Below are positions 46,202-54,983 of a DNA stretch of 64,000 nt, in pieces; the first letter of the stretch is position 1, and each line of letters opens with the position of its first letter. The position numbers were made by a program, and so were the translations under genes. Source of the stretch: Stutzerimonas nitrititolerans (lineage in GTDB: Bacteria; Pseudomonadota; Gammaproteobacteria; Pseudomonadales; Pseudomonadaceae). The stretch is from positions 186,001 to 250,000 of the forward strand of contig NZ_RFFL01000001.1 of NCBI RefSeq assembly GCF_003696285.1. The letters run 5' to 3'. Below the pieces are notes generated by a model that was given only the letters and a program-made list of their open reading frames with translations, was not told where the DNA came from and ran no database searches.

Positions 46202-47449
46202 TTAACCTTGCGCGCGGCACCATAAGGCCGGATCGCTCGGGCGACCCTGCTGGCGAATGGCGAAATACAGTGCGGCGGCTTCCTGCCCGCCACTGTTTCC
46301 TACGGTGGCGATGGGGTCCCCGGCCTCGACGATCTCTCCGGCATCGCGCAACAGGCTCTGGTTATGACCGTAGAGGCTCAGATAACCGTTGCCGTGATCG
46401 AGGATCACCAGCAGCCCGGCGCCGCGCAGCCAGTCGGCGAATACCACCCGGCCACCGTGTACGGCGCGCACCTGGGTGCCCAGGTTGGCGCCGATCAGTA
46501 CCCCGTCCCACTTGGTTCGAGCGTCGCCGCCGCGCGGAGTGCCGTAGCCGGCGACCAGACGTCCGTCGACGGGCCAGGGCAGTTTCCCCTTGGCGTTGGC
46601 GAAAGGCCCGCCGAAGTTGCCGCCGGCGCTGGAAACAAGCGGGCCGGACGCCGTATTGCCGCTTGCCCGGCGTGATTGTTCCTCGCGCGCCAGTGCCAGC
46701 GCACGCTGACGTTCCTGCTCGGCTTCGCGCGCCTGGCGGGCGAGGGTTTCCTCGATGGTCTTGAGCACGCGCTCGAACTGCGCCTGCTCCTGCTTGCGAG
46801 CCTGGAGCTTGCGATCACGACTGGAGAGGTCCTTGTCGAGCTTGGCCAGCGTCAGCTGTCGCTCCTTGCGTACCTCGGCCAGCTGGGCGCGACGTTGCTT
46901 CAGCCCGTCCTGTTTTTCGGCCAGGATCGTCTGCTGCGACTCGATGCCGGCTTCGACGTTCGCCAGTTGGCGCAGGGTCTCGTTGAAGCGCTCGACCTGC
47001 TCGAAGCGAGCCGTGTTCAGATAGTCGTAATAGGTAAGGGTGCGGCTGAATTTTTCCGGGTTCTGCTGGTTGAGCAGCAGCTTGAGGTACTCCTGGCGAC
47101 CGCTCTGGTAGGCGGCGCGTGCCTGAATGCCGATCAGTCGCTGCTGCTCGATGCGGGCACCCTCAAGCGTGGTTTTCTCCTCGTCGAGACGTTCGAGCTC
47201 GGCCTCGCTGCGATCGATCTCCTGCTGCAGCGAATCCACCTGCTTTTCCAGCTCGCCCATCTCGCTTTCGGTAGTCTTCAGCTGCTTATGGACGGCGGAC
47301 TTTTCCTGCTCGATCTGTTTGAGCAGCTTCTGCAGCTCGGCGACGTCCTTGCGGGCGGCTTCGATCTGCTGGCGTGCTTCGGTGCGCTCGTCGGCCACGA
47401 CCGGGCCGAGCAGGCAGGTAAGCGCGAATGCGAGGAGGATACGAGGCAT
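46202..47449 (-). CDS. envC: EnvC-like murein hydrolase activator
   Basis: 415 residues with a signal peptide of about 19 residues (MPRILLAFALTCLLGPVVA). Long coiled coils occupy about 24-110 and 150-270, followed by a C-terminal LytM (M23) domain from about 300. The zinc-ligand positions are degenerate: WDGVLIGANLGTQVRAVHGG lacks the first His of active M23 enzymes. That matches EnvC, which activates amidases AmiA/AmiB rather than cutting peptidoglycan itself. The start at 47449 is chosen because it begins the signal peptide; a longer frame reaches into the intergenic region. It is 30 bases upstream of ctpA. Confidence 0.93.
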   Translation of the reverse strand: MPRILLAFALTCLLGPVVADERTEARQQIEAARKDVAELQKLLKQIEQEKSAVHKQLKTTESEMGELEKQVDSLQQEIDRSEAELERLDEEKTTLEGARIEQQRLIGIQARAAYQSGRQEYLKLLLNQQNPEKFSRTLTYYDYLNTARFEQVERFNETLRQLANVEAGIESQQTILAEKQDGLKQRRAQLAEVRKERQLTLAKLDKDLSSRDRKLQARKQEQAQFERVLKTIEETLARQAREAEQERQRALALAREEQSRRASGNTASGPLVSSAGGNFGGPFANAKGKLPWPVDGRLVAGYGTPRGGDARTKWDGVLIGANLGTQVRAVHGGRVVFADWLRGAGLLVILDHGNGYLSLYGHNQSLLRDAGEIVEAGDPIATVGNSGGQEAAALYFAIRQQGRPSDPALWCRAQG

Positions 47450-47565
47450 GTGATGGACAAACCGGAGATTCGAGAGTCGCCGTAGTATGCATAAAAAGCG
47501 GGCTGGAAGCTTGAGAGCCGTCGCCGGAAGTAGACGTGCTGCCAAGATTCGTTTCCCGCTTCCGG

Positions 47566-49110
47566 CTATCGGCCTTGATTCAGCTCGACGATCGAGCGTC
47601 CGCTCATCTCTGTCGGTACCGGCAGGCCCAGCAGGGTCAGCATCGTCGGCGCGACATCGGCGAGTACGCCGCCTTCGCGAATCTTCAGGTCGCGCTTGCC
47701 GACATAGATGAAGGGCACCGGCTCGCAGGTGTGTGCGGTATGTGCCTGGCCGGTCATCACGTCTTCCATCTGCTCGACGTTGCCGTGGTCGGCGGTGATC
47801 AGTGCTTCGCCGCCGACCCTGTCCAGGGCTTCGACGATGCGGCCGACGCATTTGTCCAGGCATTCGACCGCCTTGACCGCCGCCTCGAACACGCCGGTGT
47901 GGCCGACCATGTCGCCGTTGGCGTAGTTGACGATGATCACGTCGAAGCGCTGGTTGTCGATGGCTTCGACGATCCGGTCGGTGACTTCCGGCGCGCTCAT
48001 CTCCGGCTGCAGGTCGTAGGTGGCGACCTGCGGCGACGGAATCAGGATGCGTTCCTCGCCGGCGAAGGGCTCTTCGCGGCCACCGGAGAAGAAGAAGGTG
48101 ACGTGGGCGTACTTCTCGGTCTCGGCGATGCGCAGCTGGGTCTTGCCGTTGTTGGCCAGGTACTCGCCGAGCACGTTGGTCAGCGCCTCGGGGGTGAAGG
48201 CGGCCGGGGCGGGAATGCTCGCCGCGTATTGGGTGAGCATGACGAAGCCGGCCAGCTGCGGCACGCGGGCCCGCTGGAAGCCATCGAAGCCGGTTTCGAC
48301 GAAGGCGCGGGTCAGTTCGCGGGCGCGGTCTGCGCGGAAATTCATGAACACCACGGCATCGCCATCTTCCACCCGCACCGGCTCGCCGATGGTGGTGGCC
48401 TTGACGAACTCGTCGCTCTCGCCGCGCTCGTAGGCGGCGATCAGGCCGTCCACCGCGTAATCGGACTGAAACTCGGCCTTGCCGTCGACGATCAGCTCAT
48501 AGGCCTGTTGCACGCGATCCCAGCGGTTGTCGCGGTCCATGGCGAAGTAGCGGCCGATCAGGCTGGCGATCCGGCCCTTGCCCAGGCGGGTGAAGGTGGC
48601 CTGCAGCAGTTCGATGGAGCTCTGCGCGCTCTTGGGCGGCGTGTCGCGGCCGTCGAGGAAGGCGTGCAGGTAGATCTTCTCGGCACCGCGCCGAGCTGCC
48701 AGCTCGGCCATGGCGACAAGGTGGTCCTGATGGCTGTGCACGCCGCCATCGGACAGCAGGCCGAGGATGTGCACGGCCTTGCCGCTGGAGGCGGCCTTGT
48801 CCACGGCAGCGCAGATGTTCGGGTTCTCGAAGAAGTCGCCGTCGCGGATGGACTTGGTCACGCGGGTAAAGTCCTGGTACACCACGCGACCGGCGCCGAG
48901 GTTCATGTGGCCGACTTCCGAATTGCCCATCTGCCCATCCGGCAGGCCGACATCCATGCCGCTACCCGAGATCAGGCCATGGGGCTGGGTGGCACGCAGA
49001 CGGTCGTAGACCGGCGTGTTGGCAGCGTGGATGGCGTTGTATTCGGGGCTGTCGCTGTGTCCGAAGCCGTCGAGAATGATCAGTACCAGGGGTTTGGGCG
49101 CAACGGGCAT
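47566..49110 (-). CDS. gpmI: 2,3-bisphosphoglycerate-independent phosphoglycerate mutase
   Basis: 514 residues, full length. [13 protein letters not shown] provides the first metal Asp, [19 protein letters not shown] carries the catalytic Ser, and [33 protein letters not shown] and [11 protein letters not shown] are the later metal ligands. It interconverts 3- and 2-phosphoglycerate with Mn. It is divergent from the rhodanese-like gene and upstream of envC and ctpA on the same strand with a gap of 116 bases, so it may lead that operon. Confidence 0.97.
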   Translation of the reverse strand: MPVAPKPLVLIILDGFGHSDSPEYNAIHAANTPVYDRLRATQPHGLISGSGMDVGLPDGQMGNSEVGHMNLGAGRVVYQDFTRVTKSIRDGDFFENPNICAAVDKAASSGKAVHILGLLSDGGVHSHQDHLVAMAELAARRGAEKIYLHAFLDGRDTPPKSAQSSIELLQATFTRLGKGRIASLIGRYFAMDRDNRWDRVQQAYELIVDGKAEFQSDYAVDGLIAAYERGESDEFVKATTIGEPVRVEDGDAVVFMNFRADRARELTRAFVETGFDGFQRARVPQLAGFVMLTQYAASIPAPAAFTPEALTNVLGEYLANNGKTQLRIAETEKYAHVTFFFSGGREEPFAGEERILIPSPQVATYDLQPEMSAPEVTDRIVEAIDNQRFDVIIVNYANGDMVGHTGVFEAAVKAVECLDKCVGRIVEALDRVGGEALITADHGNVEQMEDVMTGQAHTAHTCEPVPFIYVGKRDLKIREGGVLADVAPTMLTLLGLPVPTEMSGRSIVELNQGR

Positions 49111-49250
49111 CTGTCGGGTCCTTGTAGGAGGGCGCGAAAAAGGCGGCCAGTCTACTGGCTGGCCGGTTTGGCGTCACGATTCGCAGGGTTCAGCCCAGGA
49201 TGGGGGCTGTGTATACTCGGCCCGCATTTTATCCTCCGGGTACCCTTTTG

Positions 49251-49664
49251 ATGGTCGCTAACCTGATTGAATTTGTCTCTAACCACTATGTGCTCGTCAG
49301 CATCTTCCTGGCGTTGCTCGTCCTGCTTGCCATCACCGAAACGCAAAAGGGCGGCAAGAGCCTGGGCACGCGCGAATTGACTGCGCTGGTTAACCGTGAC
49401 GAAGGCGTGGTGTTGGACGTGCGCGCCAAGAAGGAGTTCGACAGCGGGCATATCGTCGATTCATTGAACATTCCCTACGAGAAACTGGTCAGCCGACTGG
49501 GCGAGCTGGAAAAGCACAAGGCCAGGACGATCATCGTCGTCGACGCCATGGGCCAGCACGCCGGAGCAGCCTGCCGTGAGCTGAAAAAGGCGGGCTTCAC
49601 TGCCGTCAAGCTGTCGGGAGGGATTTCCAGCTGGCGCGGCGACAATCTGCCAGTGGTCAAGTGA
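49251..49664 (+). CDS. Membrane-anchored rhodanese-like protein without the catalytic Cys
   Basis: 137 residues. A membrane helix at about 11-31 (YVLVSIFLALLVLLAITE) is followed by a rhodanese domain: ELTALVNRDEGVVLDVRAKKEFDSGHIVDSLNIPY. The active-site loop, normally Cys-x5, reads VVDAMGQHAGAAC, with Asp where Cys is expected, so sulfur transfer by the usual mechanism is unlikely. It resembles YibN of E. coli, which sits beside grxC and secB as here. The start at 49251 gives the family N-terminus. The stop overlaps the start region of grxC. Confidence 0.88.
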   Translation: MVANLIEFVSNHYVLVSIFLALLVLLAITETQKGGKSLGTRELTALVNRDEGVVLDVRAKKEFDSGHIVDSLNIPYEKLVSRLGELEKHKARTIIVVDAMGQHAGAACRELKKAGFTAVKLSGGISSWRGDNLPVVK

Positions 49665-49666
49665 AC

Positions 49667-49921
49667 ATGCCTGAAGTCGTCATCTATACCACCGCCTGGT
49701 GCCCCTATTGCGTACGGGCGAAGAGCCTGCTGGAGCGCAAGGGGGTTGCCTTCAAGGAAATACCCGTCGATGGCAATCCGACCCTGCGCGCCGAGATGGC
49801 CAGCAAGGCCGGGCGTACCTCGGTCCCGCAGATATGGATCGGCGACAGGCACGTGGGTGGTTGCGACGAGCTGCACGCGCTGGAGCGTGCGGGGCGATTG
49901 GATCCGATGCTTCAGGCCTGA
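49667..49921 (+). CDS. grxC: Glutaredoxin 3
   Basis: 84 residues. It has the active site CPYC (residues 12-15), the cis-Pro segment TSVPQIWIGDRHVGGCDEL and a Leu/Glu-rich end. It reduces disulfides with glutathione. The ATG at 49667 gives the family-typical MPEVVIYTTAWCPYC; an in-frame GTG two codons upstream is possible. It lies in the order rhodanese-grxC-secB, as in many gammaproteobacteria. Confidence 0.96.
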   Translation: MPEVVIYTTAWCPYCVRAKSLLERKGVAFKEIPVDGNPTLRAEMASKAGRTSVPQIWIGDRHVGGCDELHALERAGRLDPMLQA

Positions 49922-50002
49922 TGTACAGTGTCCTGCCGGCAAGCCCTGGCTTGCTCGCTGGCGGGGCGGAACGAATAAGACACGCACGACAAGAAGGCTC
50001 AC

Positions 50003-50491
50003 ATGACAGAACAAGCAAACAACGGCGCAGCCGCCGCTCAGGAAGAGCAGGGTGCACAGTTTTCCCTGCAGCGCATCTATGTGCGCGACCTCTCCTTCGA
50101 GGCCCCGAAAAGCCCCGAGATCTTCCGCCATGAGTGGAATCCCAGCGTCGCGCTGGACCTGAACACCAAGCAGAAGGCGCTGGAAGGCGATTTCCACGAA
50201 GTGGTGCTGACCCTTTCGGTCACGGTGAAAACGGGCGAGGAAGTGGCCTTCATCGCTGAAGTCCAGCAGGCGGGCATCTTCCTGATCAAGGGGCTCGAGC
50301 CGCAGGCCATGAGCCACACGCTTGGCGCGTTCTGCCCGAACATCCTGTTCCCCTACGCGCGCGAAGCGCTGGATAGCCTGGTGACCCGCGGTTCCTTCCC
50401 GGCCCTGATGCTGGCGCCGGTGAACTTCGATGCCCTGTATGCCCAGGAAATGGCGCGCATGCAGCAGGAGGCCGGTCAGGCCCAGCACTGA
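50003..50491 (+). CDS. secB: SecB export chaperone
   Basis: 162 residues, the standard length. It begins with a short variable stretch, then [22 protein letters not shown], followed by [27 protein letters not shown] and the conserved [36 protein letters not shown] (read in parts). SecB tetramers hold preproteins unfolded for SecA. It follows grxC by 81 bases. Confidence 0.97.
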   Translation: MTEQANNGAAAAQEEQGAQFSLQRIYVRDLSFEAPKSPEIFRHEWNPSVALDLNTKQKALEGDFHEVVLTLSVTVKTGEEVAFIAEVQQAGIFLIKGLEPQAMSHTLGAFCPNILFPYAREALDSLVTRGSFPALMLAPVNFDALYAQEMARMQQEAGQAQH

Positions 50492-50548
50492 TTCGCTGCC
50501 AAACGAGCCGATGAGCCCGGTTATCCGCGCTCATCGGCTCGGCTGTTC

Positions 50549-51529
50549 TTACCTCACCTTCACCACCAACTTGCCGACCGCCTTGCGCTGGCCCAGCGTA
50601 TCGATCGCTTCGGCAGCCTGCTCGAGAGCGAAGGTCTGCGAGACCAGCGGCTTGAGCTTGCCTTCGGCGTACCAGGCGAAGAGCTGCTTGAAGTTGGCGG
50701 CATTGTCCTGCGGCTGGCGCTGAGCGAAGGCACCCCAGAACACGCCGATCAGGGCTGCGCCCTTGAGTAGCGGCAGGTTGGCCGGCAGCGCCGGTATCTC
50801 GCCGCCCGCGGCGAACCCCACCACCAGCATGCGGCCGTTCCAGGCGATGCTGCGGAAGGCCTCCTCGAACAGCTTGCCGCCTACCGGATCGTAGATGACA
50901 TCCACGCCCTGGCCGTCGGTCAGCTCCTTGAGTCGTTCGCGCAAGCTGGCTTCGCTGTAGTTGATCAGCTCGTCCGCGCCGGCCTTGCGCGCGATTTCCA
51001 GTTTCTCGTTCGTCGAGGCGGCGGCGATGACCCGTGCGCCCATGGCCTTGCCGATTTCTACCGCGGCCAGGCCGACGCCGCCAGAGGCGCCGAGTACCAG
51101 CAGGGTCTCGCCCGGCTGCAGATTGGCGCGCTGTTTCAGGGCATGCATCGAAGTGCCGTAAGTCATGCTGAATGCCGCTGCGGTGGTGAAATCCATCTCG
51201 GCGGGTATCGGCAGGACGTTCTGGCCGGACACGGCGACCTGTTCGGCGAAGCTGCCCCAGCCGGTCAATGCCATGACGCGATCGCCGACCTTCAGGTGGG
51301 CGATCTTCTCTCCGACCGCCGCCACCACGCCCGCGGCCTCACCACCCGGTGAGAACGGGAAGGGCGGCTTGAACTGGTACTTTCCTTCGATGATCAGGGT
51401 GTCGGGAAAGTTGACGCCCGCTGCATGTACGTCGAGCAACACTTCGCCTTTCTTGATCTGGGGGCTGTCGAGGTCCTCGACGACCAGGTTCTCGGCGGGG
51501 CCGAAGGCTTTGCACAGGACGGCTTTCAT
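50549..51529 (-). CDS. Zinc-independent NADPH:quinone oxidoreductase
   Basis: 326 residues of the MDR superfamily, quinone oxidoreductase branch. It has VNFPDTLIIEGKYQFKPPFPFSPGGEAAGVV near the substrate site and the nucleotide-binding LLVLGASGGVGLAAVEIGKAMGARVIAAA (about 143-171, GxSGGVG). No zinc-ligand Cys or His cluster is seen. An AAGGAAA site precedes the ATG at 51529. It reduces quinones or enones with NADPH; the physiological substrate is unknown. It is convergent with secB. Confidence 0.92.
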   Translation of the reverse strand: MKAVLCKAFGPAENLVVEDLDSPQIKKGEVLLDVHAAGVNFPDTLIIEGKYQFKPPFPFSPGGEAAGVVAAVGEKIAHLKVGDRVMALTGWGSFAEQVAVSGQNVLPIPAEMDFTTAAAFSMTYGTSMHALKQRANLQPGETLLVLGASGGVGLAAVEIGKAMGARVIAAASTNEKLEIARKAGADELINYSEASLRERLKELTDGQGVDVIYDPVGGKLFEEAFRSIAWNGRMLVVGFAAGGEIPALPANLPLLKGAALIGVFWGAFAQRQPQDNAANFKQLFAWYAEGKLKPLVSQTFALEQAAEAIDTLGQRKAVGKLVVKVR

Positions 51530-51708
51530 CGGATTTCCTTCTGATTGATCGCGGATAGCCGGCTGGGCGGCTGCGTGAGCTGAGTCTAGAAGGCTGAAGT
51601 GCGGAAGCAACGAGCATGGCCTGCCCTGATGGCGCTCCATAAGCGTCGGGCTTGGGTCATGGCGTGGCGCTGGCTTATGCTGGCGACCGTTTCCCCTGGA
51701 GTTGACCC

Positions 51709-52107
51709 GTGAAGCACATCATTTTCCTCTGTCTCGCCCTCGGCCTGGCATTCCCCGCGCTGGCCGAGAAAGCCGAAGGCGAAGCGCTCAAGCCGATCTA
51801 CTACGCGCTGGTACCCGCGCTGGTCGGCAACTACGGCTCGAATGGCAAGTTGAAGTATTACAAGGCCGACGTGGCGCTGCGCATCGGCAGTCCCGCGGCT
51901 GAAGAACGGGTCAAGCACCATGAGCCGCTGATCCGCAACCAGCTGGTCATGCTGTTCTCCCAGCAGAGCGACGCGACGCTGGGCAGCGTCGAGGCCAAGG
52001 AAGCGCTGCGCCAGGAAGCGCTTCGGCAGGTGCAGGCGGTGCTGAGCCAGGAGGAGGGGCAGCCACTGGTGGACGACCTGCTGTTCAACAACCTGATCAT
52101 CCAGTAG
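51709..52107 (+). CDS. FliL-domain periplasmic protein (orphan)
   Basis: 132 residues. A signal peptide (about 1-19, MKHIIFLCLALGLAFPALA) is followed by the FliL-type fold: KPIYYALVPALVGNYG, KYYKADVALRIGSP, VKHHEPLIRNQLVMLFSQQ and EALRQVQAVL. It is outside any flagellar operon, so it is probably not the flagellar FliL but a relative of unknown role. A TGGAG-type site precedes the ATG. It is convergent with the EVE-domain gene. Confidence 0.82.
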   Translation: MKHIIFLCLALGLAFPALAEKAEGEALKPIYYALVPALVGNYGSNGKLKYYKADVALRIGSPAAEERVKHHEPLIRNQLVMLFSQQSDATLGSVEAKEALRQEALRQVQAVLSQEEGQPLVDDLLFNNLIIQ

Positions 52108-52113
52108 GGAGCG

Positions 52114-52575
52114 TCAGTTACGCCCCGGACGCAGGGCGAGGATGGTTGCCCATTCTTCCGCACTGACCGGCATCACCGATAGCCGATTGCCCTTGCGCAC
52201 CAGTGGCATCTGGGCAAGCAGGGGCTCGGCTTTCAGTTGGGGCAGCGTCAGGGTTTGTGGGAAGGCCTCGACGAATTCGACGTCCACGGCGCTCCAGGGA
52301 TTGCTGGCTTCGCCGGCTTTGGCGTCGAAGTAGGGGCTTTTCTCGTCCAGGGCGGTGGGGTCGGGGTAGGCGGTGCGGCTGATGCGACCTATGCCGGCGA
52401 TGCCGGGCACGGCGCAACTGGAGTGATAGAAGAAGAACTCATCGCCTGCGGTCATGGCACGAAGGAAGTTGCGTGCCTGGTAGTTGCGCACGCCATCCCA
52501 ACGGGCACCCTGCCGTTTCTGCAGGTCTTCGATGGAAAATTCATCCGGTTCCGATTTCATCAGCCAGTACGGCAT
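52114..52575 (-). CDS. EVE-domain protein
   Basis: 153 residues. It begins MPYWLMKSEPDEFSIEDLQ and continues WDGVRNYQARNFLRAMTAGDEFFFYHSSC, the EVE (PUA-like) signature. ERs of this fold bind modified bases or nucleotides, and human THYN1 is a relative. The C-terminal SAEEWATILALRPG is typical. A role in recognising modified DNA is known for some family members; here it is a single housekeeping-type gene. Confidence 0.93.
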   Translation of the reverse strand: MPYWLMKSEPDEFSIEDLQKRQGARWDGVRNYQARNFLRAMTAGDEFFFYHSSCAVPGIAGIGRISRTAYPDPTALDEKSPYFDAKAGEASNPWSAVDVEFVEAFPQTLTLPQLKAEPLLAQMPLVRKGNRLSVMPVSAEEWATILALRPGRN

Positions 52576-52769
52576 GAAGTTTGCTCTCCTTGGTTCGCTT
52601 CAAAAGGGTCCTTGAAAGCAGCTTCCCCGACAATCGGTTGCCGCGCTGGTTTGCGCAGATCCGAGGCATGACGGAGAATGCCGCGATTGAGGTTGGATCA
52701 TCGAGTCTCGACAATGACAACAAAAGGGCTCGACGGGAGGTCATTCGCCTTGCAGGGGGAGGCGGACAC

Positions 52770-52916
52770 ATGAAACGCAAGCCGGATATTCTTTGGATTC
52801 TAGTGCTGATATTCAGCCTGGGCGTGGTGACCACGGGCTATACGCAGGGAATGTGGGAGTCGAACGATTCCGCTTCCAGTATGCCAGTCAGTCACTCCCA
52901 GCTGTCTGAAGGCTGA
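52770..52916 (+). CDS. Small single-pass membrane protein
   Basis: 48 residues, beginning MKRKPDILWILVLIFSLGVV with a helix at about 7-25, then a polar tail rich in Ser. A strong GGGGGAGG site lies directly before the ATG. A longer frame from 52581 exists but lacks a ribosome binding site. Similar short proteins occur in this position in pseudomonads as far as I recall, but no function is known. Confidence 0.65.
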   Translation: MKRKPDILWILVLIFSLGVVTTGYTQGMWESNDSASSMPVSHSQLSEG

Positions 52917-52949
52917 CAGCACAGGCCGCATGGATGCGGCCGCGAAGCC

Positions 52950-53552
52950 TCACCCCGCGTACCAGTTCTCTTCCGTTACCGTGGCATGCAACGTCACGTC
53001 CCAGCTCGCCAGTGTCAGGCGATCCACCTTCTGACATTCATGCGCCAGGCCCAAAAGCGTCGGTTTGTGACTTTTTTTGCGCATGGAGCGATACGCCAGC
53101 GAGCGATCGTAGAAACCTCCGCCCATTCCCAGCCGCCCGCCGTGTTCGTCGAAGCCCACCAAGGGCATCAATATCAGGTCCAGCGCCCAGACGGGCCGCT
53201 GTCGCGCCGGAGAAACTCTCGGTTCGTCGATGCCGAAGCGGTTCGGGCGCAGGCGCTCGCCGGGCTCGATCCGCTGGAACACCATGCGTGTACGGGGCCA
53301 GCTCTTGAGCAGTGGCAGGTAGGTCGCCTTGCCCATCTTCTGCGCGGCACGCAGCAGCGGACGAGGATCGATCTCGCCGTCGTTGGGCAGGTAGAAAGCA
53401 ATGTGCCGCGCGCGTCGAAACAGCGGATGGTGCGCCAGTTGGCGACGAAGTTTCTGTGCGGCAAGACGTTGTTGGCTGGCAGACAGACCGCGACGCATCT
53501 GCCGCAACTGTCGCCTAAGTGCCGGGCGCGAGAGGCCTTCGGCTGCGATCAT
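52950..53552 (-). CDS. fau: 5-formyltetrahydrofolate cyclo-ligase
   Basis: 200 residues. It has the N-terminal Arg/Leu-rich RRQLRQMRRGLSASQQRLAAQ, IAFYLPNDGEIDPRPLL, and the ATP/phosphate-binding LILMPLVGFDEHGGRLGMGGGFYDRSLA (read in parts, about 131-158). It converts 5-formyl-THF to 5,10-methenyl-THF using ATP. Its position directly after the 6S RNA gene is a conserved arrangement (ssrS-ygfA). It is sometimes linked to folate salvage beside glycine cleavage, and gcvTHP lies 8 kb away. Confidence 0.94.
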   Translation of the reverse strand: MIAAEGLSRPALRRQLRQMRRGLSASQQRLAAQKLRRQLAHHPLFRRARHIAFYLPNDGEIDPRPLLRAAQKMGKATYLPLLKSWPRTRMVFQRIEPGERLRPNRFGIDEPRVSPARQRPVWALDLILMPLVGFDEHGGRLGMGGGFYDRSLAYRSMRKKSHKPTLLGLAHECQKVDRLTLASWDVTLHATVTEENWYAG

Positions 53553-53560
53553 CTAGAAAA

Positions 53561-53738
53561 ACTCCCCAGCATGCCGCTGCCAGCGTAGGCCCTTGAACCC
53601 GAGAGTTCAAGGTGGCGACTACAGAGCACCTTCAGGCTTTCCGTCAGGCGGACATGCACACCGGTACTACTTGTAGCCTCCAGGATGTTGCGTATCGGGA
53701 GAGGGTCATCGCCGACTGGCGTACATGCCAGGGAGTTG
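53561..53738 (-). ncRNA. ssrS: 6S RNA
   Basis: About 178 bases on the minus strand between zapA and fau, the standard location. The 5' end ACTCCCTGGCATG pairs with the 3' end CATGCTGGGGAGT as the closing stem, and the 5' part CCCTGGCATGTACGCCAG follows the usual pseudomonad pattern. The promoter -10 TATACT lies at 53749-53744, about seven bases before the inferred start. A T-run follows the 3' end. 6S RNA binds sigma-70 RNA polymerase in stationary phase. Ends are approximate to a few bases. Confidence 0.85.
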
Positions 53739-53770
53739 GACGGAGTATACCCCAAACCGCGAGCCGTTCA

Positions 53771-54085
53771 TCAGTTGCCTGCCGGCTTTGGATCGACGGC
53801 CAGGGCGCTGTCGACCCGCTCGAGCAGCATGCGTACGTGTTCGCGCGCGCTGTTGGCCTCGGCATCCAGGCGGTCATGCTTGTGCAACAGTTCATGGGTA
53901 ATGTTCAGTGCGGCCATCACGGCCACCCGGTCGGCGCCGATGACTTTGCCGCTGCTGCGGATCTCGCGCATCTTGCTGTCCAGATAGCGGGCGGCGCCTT
54001 CCAGATTGCTGCGCTCCTCGGGCGGACAGGAAATGCAGTATTCCTTGTCCATGATGTGGACGGTAACGGTGTTCGGCTGGGTCAT
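53771..54085 (-). CDS. zapA: Cell division protein ZapA
   Basis: 104 residues. It begins with TVTVHIMDKEYCISCPPEE and YLDSKMREIRSSGKVIGADRVAVMAALNITHELL (read in parts), the ZapA head domain, followed by a coiled coil (about 58-92). ZapA cross-links FtsZ filaments. The start at 54085 overlaps the stop of the upstream coiled-coil gene by four bases. The 6S RNA gene follows 32 bases downstream. Confidence 0.95.
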   Translation of the reverse strand: MTQPNTVTVHIMDKEYCISCPPEERSNLEGAARYLDSKMREIRSSGKVIGADRVAVMAALNITHELLHKHDRLDAEANSAREHVRMLLERVDSALAVDPKPAGN

Positions 54086-54291
54086 GAGTCCTGCTCCAGG
54101 GCTTTCAGGCGCGAAATCATCGCTTCGACCTTCACCCGGGCCAATTCGTTCTTTTCGATCAGATGAGCGCGCTCTTCGCGCCATGCCTGCTCGTTGGCGA
54201 GCAGCAGGCCGTTCTGGGCCTTGAGCTGTTCGATGCGCTGTATGAGCTGCTCCAGTTTATGGGTCAGCAGTTGCAGATCGGCGTCGTCCAT
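54082..54291 (-). CDS. TIGR02449-type coiled-coil protein (ZapB-like)
   Basis: 69 residues, nearly all coiled coil (LTHKLEQLIQRIEQLKAQNGLLLANEQAWREERAHLIEK, read in parts). It matches the small family always found before zapA. Its size and heptads recall ZapB, so a division role is plausible, but it is inferred only from context and shape. It overlaps zapA by an ATGA. Confidence 0.85.
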   Translation of the reverse strand: MDDADLQLLTHKLEQLIQRIEQLKAQNGLLLANEQAWREERAHLIEKNELARVKVEAMISRLKALEQDS

Positions 54292-54412
54292 ATGACCCCT
54301 GAAAGTGTGGCAAGGGGGCCAGCCACCTGGCTTCGATGGTCTTGGCTTACCCGCCGGTGCTAGGATACGAGGCCTTCATTCTAGTCATTGCGCCCCCGTG
54401 CGCCTAGTTGCC

Positions 54413-54967
54413 ATGCCCATTCAGAATTCCGCATATGCCGCCTTCGCCACATTATTGGCCGGAAGCGCCCAGTCCGTTTCCCCCGCCGAGCTGCATGGCC
54501 TGCTGCTCGGCCGCAGCTGCGCCGGCGCCGGCTTCGATGTCGAGCCCTGGCTGGTCGATGCCGCCGAGCTGCTCGGCGAGCCTCCGCAGGACAGTACCCG
54601 GCAGGCGCTGATCGGTCTGCAGGAGATGGTCAAGGGCGAACTGTCCGGCGACGACATCGCCATCGTCCTGCTGCTGCCCAGCGACGATGCGCCACTCAGC
54701 GAGCGAGCGCTGGCGTTGGGTCAGTGGTGCCAGAGTTTCCTGACCGGTTTCGGGCTGACGGCCGGCGACCGGGCGCTCAGCAGCGAAGCGGTGGAAGTGC
54801 TGCAGGATCTGGCCGCCATCGCCCAGGTCCAGGATTCCCTGGAAGAGTCCGAGGACGGCGAAAGCGATTACATGGAGGTGATGGAATACCTGCGCGTCGC
54901 GCCGCTGCTATTGTTCACCGAATGCGCCAAACCGGTGCCGCCGGCGCCGAAACCCTCCCTGCACTGA
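54413..54967 (+). CDS. UPF0149 (YgfB/YecA-type) protein
   Basis: 184 residues, all-helical. It has [26 protein letters not shown] near the N-terminus and [17 protein letters not shown], with acidic [18 protein letters not shown] near the end: the UPF0149 pattern. The E. coli orthologue is ygfB, upstream of pepP exactly as here. In P. aeruginosa, YgfB has been linked to beta-lactam resistance through regulation of ampDh3. The ATG at 54413 gives the family start. Confidence 0.92.
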   Translation: MPIQNSAYAAFATLLAGSAQSVSPAELHGLLLGRSCAGAGFDVEPWLVDAAELLGEPPQDSTRQALIGLQEMVKGELSGDDIAIVLLLPSDDAPLSERALALGQWCQSFLTGFGLTAGDRALSSEAVEVLQDLAAIAQVQDSLEESEDGESDYMEVMEYLRVAPLLLFTECAKPVPPAPKPSLH

Positions 54968-54983
54968 GGAATCCAGGCTGCCC

